Source: Hymenopellis radicata
Lineage: Eukaryota > Basidiomycota > Agaricomycetes > Agaricales > Physalacriaceae
NCBI GenBank assembly: GCA_015501595.1
Contig: JADNRX010001033.1
Location: forward strand, 1 to 15,849
Length of the DNA stretch: 15,849 nucleotides
Direction: 5' to 3'
Shown: positions 1 through 7,004 of the stretch, piece by piece
How the letters are laid out: the number at the start of each line of letters is the position of its first letter
Numbering within the stretch: position 1 is the stretch's first letter
The notes under the pieces: generated by a model
Seen by the model: only the letters and a program-made list of their open reading frames with translations
What the model was told of the DNA's origin: nothing
Databases searched by the model: none
Program-made: the position numbers and the translations under genes

Positions 1-828
1 GTGAACTACTTCCCAGTCGGGTTTCTTAGCTTCTTGCTTTGTCCTCCACTATGCCGACGCTCATTTACGTCCGCGGTCCGTACAGGCGAGCAGTACGTGG
101 TCTGTGAGCAAATTGGGAAGCCGCTGTATGCTGCCAGAATTTGCTTTCAGCCGCCGCCTGAACCTGTTCAAACCCTATCCTAACCTATAGTCTTGTAGTC
201 TTCCATCACGACGATACCACGCATCTTGTACGCACAAGATCTACATTCCCGGACTCAAAGAAAGCCGTGATGGCGTGGAGTTTCGCGTTCGTGAGAGTTG
301 TTCCTCTGAGTCTTGTCCAAGTCCCAAAGCTCTTATTGACCACTCGACATATAAGCCTCGATGCTCCCGGGGTCAAAAGTCTCATGCGTGCAGATGCCGG
401 CGTGCACTGGATCGGGCTGGACATTGGGCTGGGATGATCCTCATTGCCCAAAGCATGCAGGTGTATGTTTTGCACTGTATGCTCCGTCAGGTATGCACAC
501 AGCTTCCTTGCCTTAATTTCTGCTCCCAGCAATATCTGTGGTAAACGGCATGAGGGCTTTGGATTTCCTCTAAATGCTGATTTGTTTGAATTGATATCAT
601 GGGTCTAGCCCGTTCGTTTTCTGGAAGTATAGGCAGAGGCTACGCGAGCAGAGCTGGTACTCATGAAAGTAATAAAGACCCTACTGTCGTGTGAACAGTG
701 GGGCTGGATGACCTGAGAGGCACTTATAGACTAGCTTAAATAAACATTATTCATAAGTCAAAAGCATGGGATCACCGGCACTTGACCTCTGTAGAGCCGT
801 AGTAGGTGATAGAAATATGGACGGGAAG
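1..828. other. Left flank without a supportable gene
   Basis: I see no gene I can support here. Open frames exist on both strands (for example 206-532 minus and 275-544 plus), but they overlap each other, lack recognisable motifs and have no convincing splice structure. A 7-base inverted repeat, ATCTTGT/ACAAGAT, lies at 223-240. The stretch 700-828 is AT-rich and shows nothing I recognise. Confidence 0.5.
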
Positions 829-836
829 GAGAAAAT
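829..836. repeat. Left 8-bp target site duplication of the hAT-like MITE
   Basis: GAGAAAAT at 829-836 is repeated exactly at 1305-1312, directly outside the two inverted termini. Eight bases is the target duplication length typical of hAT transposons. Confidence 0.9.
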
Positions 837-1304
837 TAGGGTTGCGCAGGATACCTATAATATGGCGCCGTTTGATATTTAACCGGTTATTAACGGTTAT
901 TAACCGGGTTAATAACACCCCTTCGAGAGGTAAGTTTTTGGGCAGTTATTAACCCATCACATGATGCAGTCATGTGAACAGGTGGGGCGGGGTGGGCGCG
1001 TTGGGGCGGGATCGGCGGGGAGGAGGGTGATTGCGGGCAAGAGGCCGGGTAATGAGCCACTGGACCACATAGATTCATTAGAGGTTTGGTAGAACTCGAA
1101 TTAGATGACTTTGAAGCCACTGGATAGGTTTCTGAGGGCCGAGAAGAATTTTTTGCCTCAGACAGGGAAAAACCCGGAAAATACGCCACATTGTATCACG
1201 TGCACGGTTAATAACGGTTACTAACTGTTAATAACATACCCCAAAATGAGGTTATATTCCGCCGTGGTTACTAACCGCCTCGGGCAATATACTGCGCAAC
1301 CCTA
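837..1304. mobile_element. hAT-like non-autonomous element (MITE), 468 bp
   Basis: The left terminus TAGGGTTGCGCAGGATA (837-853) is repeated inverted at 1288-1304, with 13 outer bases matching perfectly, one mismatch and three more matches. Identical 8-base GAGAAAAT duplications flank it. An 8-base duplication with a TIR beginning TAGGG fits the hAT superfamily. There is no transposase frame, so it would have to be moved in trans. Subterminal regions carry GGTTAATAACC-type palindromic runs on both sides (about 881-921 and 1203-1243), and 980-1032 is very G-rich on the plus strand. The intact duplication suggests a fairly recent insertion. Boundaries are seen directly; the family assignment is inference from termini and duplication length. 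Confidence 0.88.
980..1032 (+). repeat. G-rich tract with quadruplex potential inside the MITE
   Basis: The plus strand has runs of three or four G separated by short spacers (GGGGCGGGGTGGG, then GGGGCGGG and GGGGAGGAGGG). This meets the usual sequence pattern for an intramolecular G-quadruplex. It may simply be a subterminal composition feature of the element. Confidence 0.5.
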
Positions 1305-1312
1305 GAGAAAAT
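1305..1312. repeat. Right 8-bp target site duplication of the hAT-like MITE
   Basis: GAGAAAAT, identical to 829-836, lies immediately after the right terminus CTGCGCAACCCTA. Confidence 0.9.
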
Positions 1313-1380
1313 ACGCCACACATCATCAAGTACAAAGCTGGTCTAAAATTAAAGACCAAACGGAGAGAACTCCGGACAAC

Positions 1381-1463
1381 AGGCACTACCAGGGATCGAA
1401 CCTGGGTTGTGGGAAATGCAGAAATCATCAGAATCCCATGTGCTACCGCTACACCATAGCGCC
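1381..1463 (-). tRNA. tRNA-Gln (anticodon CTG) with a 12-nt intron
   Basis: Read on the minus strand, a complete cloverleaf folds. The acceptor GGCGCTA pairs with TAGTGCC (one G-U pair), the D arm is GTGT...GCAC, and the anticodon stem is TGGGA/TCCCA. The T arm is CCAGG-TTCGATC-CCTGG with an intact B box. The apparent anticodon loop is 19 nt, so 12 nt must be removed to leave TTCTGAT, giving anticodon CTG. The intron falls after position 37, the canonical eukaryotic nuclear position. The 5' part resembles eukaryotic tRNA-Gln (TGGTGTAGCGG). The discriminator is at 1381, no CCA is encoded, and a TTTT stop for Pol III lies at 1348-1345. It is about 80 bases from the prefoldin gene on the same strand. 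Confidence 0.93.
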
Positions 1464-1544
1464 TCGTACAGTCTTTGACATCATTAGATATCATTGAAAG
1501 CGGCCCATAGAACGTATACCTGTACATACTGAAGTACTGAATTC

Positions 1545-2263
1545 TCATGCCTTCGCACCGGCCTCCTGCACCTTTGCTTGCATCACGTTGATGAGGGATC
1601 CCATATTCTCCTGCTTTTTGGCTATGGCCTCCTCCAGAGCAGAAATGTTCGTGTTCAGGTACGTGATCTTGGCGTTATAGTGGGCCGTGGCTTGAGGAAG
1701 CGTCTAGAAAAGAGGTAAGTAAGGGGACGTGGGGTGGGGAGGATGGAAGGAAGACATCGGGATCACAGGCGATGAGGTGACGGAGGCGTACTGAGACGGC
1801 TTGTCGATGGGTGACAATGACAATTAAGGACGCACCTTCTTCACATAATAGCCCGTCCCTACGTCCACAATTACGCTCTCCGCATCTGTAATCTTTCCCG
1901 GCACATACAACGAGTTCGTTAACGGTACCAAGACTGGTTTCGATTGACCTGCTGAGCATCAGTAAGAGGCTCTGACACGCGACTCGAACAAAGCTCACCG
2001 CCTTTTAGCTCCCTGACACACTCAATACAATTTCTGAACTTTGCCTGTACTGCCTTGAGCTGTTGGAACGACGACGTGAGGTGTGTAAGTTCCTGTAGCA
2101 AATGTCAGTCAATCCGAAGATCTAACATGAACAGCGGTACGATAACGCGCGGGACACGAGAAGGACACCGAAAATGAGAACACACCTCATCCAACTGTTT
2201 TCTAACGTCTGCCAACTGCGCGAGATCCAAATCCGTAAGATTGACTTGTTGTGGGCCCGACAT
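1545..2263 (-). CDS. PFD5: Prefoldin subunit 5 (alpha-class subunit), four exons
   Basis: Encodes a cytosolic chaperone subunit. Prefoldin is a heterohexamer that holds nascent actin and tubulin and passes them to the CCT/TRiC chaperonin; subunit 5 (yeast Gim5) is one of the two alpha-type subunits. Exons on the minus strand are 2263-2186, 2092-1999, 1948-1836 and 1703-1545. The introns are 93, 50 and 132 nt with donors GTGTGT, GTGAGC and GTGCGT and acceptors CAG, CAG and TAG. The 147-residue product matches the usual length of about 150. It starts [17 protein letters not shown], has an N-terminal helix ([22 protein letters not shown]), the central beta-hairpin segment [14 protein letters not shown] and VDVGTGYYV, then a C-terminal helix ending in [11 protein letters not shown]. 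These are the family's signature segments. The acceptor of exon 3 was chosen because it keeps the conserved KPVLVPLT; an acceptor 14 nt further in would also keep frame only by losing residues, so it is less likely. All exons join without stops. Confidence 0.96.
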
Positions 2264-3239
2264 CCTTATAGATCCAGATGCTATATGAGAGCGCGTTGCC
2301 TGCAAGAATTTGCGCAGTGAGCTATGATGAATCGAATGGTCCTGGTCGTCGCGATTCAAGATCAAAATGACTCTTTAGGATAGTGACTAATTAGGATATT
2401 TCCTGCGGCGAATGCCGCGTCGATCTTTGTTTTCACCCGTCATTCCTGCTCTGGCTCTCGAGGAGCAAACACTGGATTGCTCTTTCCCGATCTAGGGGAG
2501 GGATAAGATAAGGGCTGATAAGGTCGGATCTAGACGGAACAGCTGCCTAGTTACCTGTAAGTCCTACTCAAGTCCTGAAAAAGGACATTCGCAATTGACG
2601 TTCTTCGGGTCATGTCTGCTTGACCGCGCTGGGGCGCATGGAACCGCGTCGGCTTTCGGAAAAAATAAATAAGACGCAACAACGGCTCAAGCCAGACAGC
2701 ACTGCGTCGTGTTTCTGCAGTTTACAATGGTGACTTATTGTCCGACTCGAGTGCTCGTCTGGAAGGAGCAGCCAACGCAAGGTTCTGCTGGCATTGGTAG
2801 ATGGGCCAAGATAAATGAAAACACTCTGAACACAGCAGGTAATCAATCCATTCCCCACTCATCTTCGTATTTACACGCCTTTTAGGGACGAAATCACCTG
2901 CTCATTCTTGGATGGAAACGTAAAAAACGACTGTCGATGGGATGCCACAATGTTCCCTACCCATCTCACCATCCTCTGCCTCCCTTATTTTCCTCCAATC
3001 CACCACCAATCAATCTCCTAATCAAGCGTTTCGTGTCCGCTGACTGCGACAACCCGCCGAGTCCTTCAAATCTAGTAAGCATAATGTGGTCGGCCCTATT
3101 CCTTTCATACCCTGAAAGATAAATAATTACAGCTACAGGAGCCATTCATCCTAACTTAACCGTGGAATTTTGCGCGCTTTAGTTCTCTCTGCGGCCTCGA
3201 AGTGCATGAGTCGCGAACTTGTCATCAATTTCTAACACT
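2264..3239. other. Intergenic region upstream of the prefoldin gene
   Basis: No convincing gene. The first 100-200 bases must hold the promoter of the minus-strand prefoldin gene, but I see no clear TATA box at a normal distance. Around 2945-3020 the plus strand is rich in C and T, and small frames on both strands show no family motifs. Confidence 0.5.
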
Positions 3240-3617
3240 GATGTGGGAAACCAGTTGCACAGATTGCCCCATGGAGGAACTTGGAAGACGGAGAAGCCCA
3301 CAGGTAAGAGATCTGGGTTGTATATCTGCTGACTGTTCACCTTTCTCCACGTTTGAGTGCTTGACCTCGTTGTCGACCCGGTTCCTTCTCATTGATGCAG
3401 GACGCTCGGAGACGACGCACAGCAGATGAAGGCGACGTCCACGTATTGGTATCACGATTTGGCATGATCTGTCGCGTATTGCCGGCCCATGGTTCGTCTT
3501 GAAGGCTAACGGTTTCTAACGACCTACGTCTTCCAGAAGTAGACCCTACTGTCACAACGGATTCCAATTCCAGACTCTGACTGCTGTCTCACTCATATCT
3601 CATACACGGCCTTGCAG
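3240..3617 (+). pseudogene. Probable 5' exons of the decayed gene at 3618-4067
   Basis: Splice-like signals appear in series. There is a CAG/GTAAGAG donor at about 3302, an acceptor ATTGATGCAG ending at 3401, another acceptor CTTCCAG after a CTAAC branch at about 3536, and CCTTGCAG ending at 3617. Between them are fragments such as LHRLPHGGTWKTEKPTG, then QMKATSTYWYHDL and, in a different frame, SRIAGPWFVLKANGF before a stop. The frame change within the second fragment suggests the same decay as in the downstream part. I do not recognise the family, and the exon limits are uncertain. Confidence 0.4.
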
Positions 3618-4067
3618 TTCCCGAAGGATGGTTCTTCCTCTGCCAAAGGCCGAGGACCAAATACGACGTAGCCGCGACGAGCATCGTCGTCAACCCGCTC
3701 AACGCAGACGCGCTCGGGGACGTCGAGAAGTGGGAGAAATTCTGGGACGACGCCGGCTTCCGAGGCAGGAAGTACGATTACTCTCTCTGGCGTGGCACCA
3801 CTACCTCGTCTTCGGTGGAATCTTCACCAACGAAGATTACGCTCCACCCACTGAGGAGCAGACGCGCAGCATCAGAGGTTCAGAGCTGTCCGCAAGGATC
3901 TCGTGGTTATGGACATGTACACTTCCGTCCTGATCTGGAACGACACGGGATCCAAGGCGAAGGAGGATGGGTCTGTGTTGAAGACGACCGGGTCTAGCGG
4001 CATCGCAGTCGACGCGTTGATTCCTGTTGCAAGTCATAATGCGCTTTTCTGGGAGCAGGCTCCTTGA
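3618..4067 (+). pseudogene. Broken protein-coding gene of unknown family
   Basis: Three consecutive frames each carry protein-like sequence. Frame A (3618 to about 3790) reads through PEGWFFLCQRPRTKYDVA and later KWEKFWDDAGFRGRKYDYSL. Frame B (about 3790-3875) has AWHHYLVFGGIFTNEDYAPP. Frame C (about 3873-4067) has FRAVRKDLVVMDMYTSVLIW, then WNDTGSKAKEDGSVLKTTGS, and ends at a TGA. Each switch equals the loss of one base (near 3785-3795 and near 3872-3878). The aromatic-rich, acidic content and run of consistent coding character argue for a once functional protein of at least 150 residues. The WNDTGS-AKEDGS motif faintly recalls Vps62-like fungal proteins, but I would not assign it. The breaks could be true decay or base-calling errors. 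Confidence 0.6.
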
Positions 4068-5272
4068 ACATGTATAAGGTCGTCGAGGTCAATTCATTTT
4101 TCTCTTTACCGCTTGATAGTCTTGACATTCGCCAATGCAGGTAAAATTTCACGGAAAGCGGTTGAGATATTCATCTGGACTCTGTTCTATTTGTACTATA
4201 TGGTCCGCCCCTTGAGTCAGAATCAAATGTACGTTCATCGCATGCATAACGTGAAGCTGATTAAGTGGAGTGAGCCGTTACCAAATGTGTCTAGGTCAAT
4301 TCGGGGAGCATGAATGGTCGTTCTTACAGTTGATAACTAGTGATTGCCTTCGAGGTAGAGTAGCGACTCTACTTACATATATTGATGAGGCATCATCTTG
4401 CTACCGACAACATCTGCAAGTGGACGGCCTCGAGAACGGAAGATTTGCCCCTGGGCAGAATCAGAGATATGTTTCCCATCTTCGAAAAAGAAGAACATAC
4501 CGTAGCGCTGGCCCAGCTCCATTCTCCTGACATTTTCGCCGTCTTGTTGGCGTCCAGCGAGAATGATTCATCCCTCGACGGCGTTCTATGCGCAATGCGA
4601 ATCCATGGGAATCAACGCCCACGGGGAAGGCTCTGACCGACCGTACGTCGTTCTAAACCGAGCCATCCTTGGACGCATGGCACCTTTATCATTCCGGACT
4701 TGTGTATCTACTACTATCATCTATGGTCACCTCAATCGCCTTAATATCACGCTTCTGCTCGGCATCGGGCTTCGCTCAGCGCTGAATTTCCCTCCAACGA
4801 GGACAACGGAGGAACGTCGCGCCAGAGGGCAAAGTCCGTGCCCTTGTGCGAGTCACCATCATCCTAATCGCACGCCCAGCGCACGACGTCCCGGAGAGCG
4901 TTGGGTTCGAGGCATGGATGATGATGCCGAGAGGAGCACAGTCCAAGGGGCAATATCATTAAGTGGTGGCACCAAGGCAGTGCCAGGGCCAGGCCGGGGC
5001 AAAGCATGGACAGATACGCGTCCCGCCACTCTAAACAACTATGTGGTTCGAACTTCGGTGAGGAATCATGGAGTCGAAGACTTATTTGGAAATTAGGGTT
5101 ATTATTAAATTATTTACAGAACTAGAGGGTTCTTTTACGGCGTTAGGAGTTCGGGTCCGTGTTATCAGCTCTTATCGTGCCCCTGCTCCTGTATCTGAAA
5201 AGAGCAAGCTAGTATATGCTCGGCTCTCGAGTGTCTTCTCTGTCTTTATCTTGTACTGTACTATTTCGACCT
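4068..5272. other. Region with possible further decayed coding sequence
   Basis: An intron-like segment (donor GTATAAGG at about 4073, acceptor CCAATGCAG ending at 4140) follows the pseudogene. At 4382-4636 a plus frame reads LGRIRDMFPIFEKEEHTV and LAQLHSPDIFAVLLASSE. From 4563 an overlapping frame reads HPSTAFYAQCESMGINAHG. The switch near 4560 resembles the frame changes upstream, so these may be parts of one broken gene. I recognise no family. From 4720 to 5272 I see no gene; the sequence becomes AT-rich after 5090. Confidence 0.3.
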
Positions 5273-5274
5273 TA

Positions 5275-5518
5275 CTGTAGCGTTTCGACCGCAAATTCAC
5301 ATAACGGGTCACGGAGGTCTTTGAAGTGAAGCTATATATACACCATAACGGGTCACGGACCACTTTGGCCAGGCACAAGTCTCCAAATAAGGAAATTTCA
5401 GGTCCCGCCATAGGCGGGACTGTCCAAATAAGGCAATTTAAGGGTCTGTGAAGCTGTTCACTGTAACTTCAGACCATAACGGGTCACAGGCTGTGAAGTT
5501 ACGGTCGAAACGCTACAG
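5275..5518. mobile_element. TA-flanked MITE-like element with 17-bp inverted ends
   Basis: CTGTAGCGTTTCGACCG at 5275-5291 is repeated inverted, without mismatch, at 5502-5518. TA dinucleotides flank both ends (5273-5274 and 5519-5520), as expected for a Tc1/mariner- or other TA-targeting element. The 244-base body has no coding capacity. It holds three copies of CATAACGGGTCAC (from 5300, 5344 and 5475) and a strong hairpin at 5402-5420. Just outside, 5254-5271 (TACTGTACTATTTCGACC) is an imperfect second copy of the left end, so the terminus may have been duplicated or a related element sits beside it. The superfamily is inferred only from the TA duplication. Confidence 0.72.
5402..5420. repeat. 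Perfect 8-bp stem hairpin in the MITE
   Basis: GTCCCGCC and GGCGGGAC are separated by ATA. Each arm lies beside a CCAAATAAGG(A/C)AATTT sequence (from about 5382 and 5424), making the centre of the element partly self-repeating. Confidence 0.8.
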
Positions 5519-5520
5519 TA

Positions 5521-5760
5521 TCTTCGCATCACGCATAACGGAGGCCTGTGAAATAAAGAGTTGAGAGTACCATAATGCATAACGGCCAAAATTGGGCCCC
5601 AGGTAAGGCCTAAAAAGGAAATTTTTTAGTGCGGCGGCTGTTGCTGCCGCTCCCACCTGCCCATATAAGGAAATTGGACCCTGAATGAAGAGTAACATCT
5701 GTGAAGAGTATGCATAACACATAACATCCCATGAAGACTAGGTCGTAATAGTACAGTATC
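5521..5760. repeat. Degenerate second copy of the MITE interior
   Basis: CATAACGG recurs at 5534 and 5578. The order of motifs then echoes the MITE: an AAAAAGGAAATTTT block, a GC hairpin-like core (GCGGC...GCCGC around 5631-5650), an ATATAAGGAAATT block and a GTGAAG-like sequence. This looks like a diverged neighbouring copy or a nested insertion lacking clear ends. No gene is seen. Confidence 0.5.
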
Positions 5761-6361
5761 ACCGATGTCGACTGGCCGAAACATGCTGGTCGGAGTAAAT
5801 GAAAATGCACCACCGGAAAAGCTACGACCAGGTCTTGAATCTGCAACGTACAAACTGAGATCTAGTGATTACCTTGGCCTCGGATCCGTGACTTTTTGCC
5901 AGAATCTAACTTTCAGCCTTTCAGGTGGGCCAGAATAGCCATATTCCTCGGGAGTTTCCCAGGAGGCTTGAATGCTTCGACGACCTTTGTCTGCATGCAC
6001 ATGTTTCCTTGACTGTTTCGACTTGAATTGCTGCGGGTATGCATTTTCTATGACAACACTATGGATTTATGTGGGTCGGGCGCTTAGATTCGTGGACAGG
6101 CACGATGAATTGTGCTTGCGGCTTAGTGGCTTTTGAAGTTCGACTTCGTTCTTGACTTCCACCATTTAGACTTCCACTCTGACGCCACTCAGATCTGAAA
6201 AGGCTCGTCTTAAAGTCTTTCCGGAAGAATATCACGTACTTTCAGGCTCTTAATGCTCCTGTCGTGTTATCTGGTCATCACGCAAACTCGATCGACTGAG
6301 AAGCCTAGGTAATAAACAAAAATCCTCTGCTAGGCACTGGCTCAGAAATAGGGAACAGCAC
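5761..6361. other. Intergenic stretch with nothing recognisable
   Basis: No open frame with coding character, no RNA gene and no clear repeat structure. The segment is AT-moderate with scattered stops in all frames. Confidence 0.5.
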
Positions 6362-6449
6362 GGGTTTCGTGGGTTGGCGTGGGTCGTGGGTATGGGTTGG
6401 CGCGGGCACGGGTGTGGGTTGTGAGCTAGACACCCGTGGGCAACCCACT
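6362..6449. repeat. G-rich then C-rich inverted block, hAT-terminus-like
   Basis: Eight GGG tracts start at 6362, 6371, 6381, 6388, 6394, 6404, 6410 and 6416 on the plus strand, which strongly fits a G-quadruplex pattern. They are followed by a C-rich segment that ends ...CCCGTGGGCAACCCACTG at 6449. Repetitive GGGT/CGGG subterminal DNA ending in CACTG is common in hAT elements. I cannot find a matching second terminus or an 8-base duplication, so this may be the remnant of one end. Confidence 0.4.
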
Positions 6450-6692
6450 GCACCCGCACCAACCCGTACTACTACTACCTATTTAGGCAAGATGTAGATA
6501 TGTATTTAAAGTTAATTTACAAATTTTTTCTGAGTTAAACGGGCCCTTGTAAGCCCCAAAACAAGACATGCGCGATAATTCTCGCGATCCGGCGCTTCGG
6601 GCCGAGATCCGACACGACGCGTAAGCGTTCGATCGAGTCGTTGCGTCTGTCTCTCCAACCACCACGACCACTCGGTGAGCGCTAGTGAGCGA
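6450..6692. other. Flank left of the retrotransposon
   Basis: AT-rich from 6480 to 6540, then a CG-rich run with several palindromic CG motifs (CGCGATAATTCTCGCG at about 6569). No gene is supported; the open frame that crosses into the LTR is a by-product of LTR sequence. Confidence 0.4.
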
Positions 6693-6697
6693 CAGCC
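6693..6697. repeat. Left 5-bp target site duplication of the copia element
   Basis: CAGCC at 6693-6697 is repeated at 11841-11845 directly beyond the opposite LTR. Five bases is the usual duplication length for Ty1/copia integration. Confidence 0.92.
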
Positions 6698-6986
6698 TAA
6701 TGTAAAGGAATGGTGTTGGTAAGCTTCTCAGTCGATACACAAAGGTAGAAACGACTGTATTAGGTCGAGTACTATACCTAATGTAAAGGAATGGTGTTGG
6801 TAAGCTTCTGTAAGGTATATGAGTACGAAGAACGATTAGGTTAAGATATGTAAGCTCACCTCAGTCGATACACAAAGGTAGAAATGACTGAGGTGAGGTG
6901 AAACGATCGAGTGGTATATAAAGGTACATATAGGAGACATGTCCGAAAAAGGTATTCACCGCCCGTCGTCGGGTCTACTTCCAACA
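6698..6986 (-). repeat. 3' LTR of the copia element
   Basis: 289 bases, matching 11552-11840 at all positions except 6885 (T here, C at 11739). In element orientation it begins TGTTGGAAG and ends TTACATTA. It contains a 31-base direct repeat (6698-6728 and from 6779, 81 bases apart), a 29-base direct repeat (6729-6757 and 6862-6890) and an inverted repeat around 6855-6897. Confidence 0.96.
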
Positions 6987-6995
6987 CTCCCCCAG
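6987..6995 (-). other. Polypurine tract next to the 3' LTR
   Basis: On the element strand CTGGGGGAG lies directly before the LTR start TGTTGG. A purine run in this place is the primer for plus-strand DNA synthesis in LTR retroelements. Confidence 0.85.
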
Positions 6996-7004
6996 ATCCG
7001 ACGA

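Noticed and set aside
206..532. 108-residue minus frame near the left edge
   Set aside because: No family motif, overlapped by an equally long plus frame, and no convincing splice context.
4563..5096. 177-residue plus frame as an intact gene
   Set aside because: Only its first 35 residues look protein-like; the remainder is low-complexity and Arg/Gly/Pro-rich. Treated as possible decayed sequence.
6483..6740. Minus frames with the shared N-terminus MYRLRSLPTPFLYIRL at 6740 and 11594
   Set aside because: The shared part is LTR sequence read in one frame; the two then diverge in unrelated flanks. Not genes.
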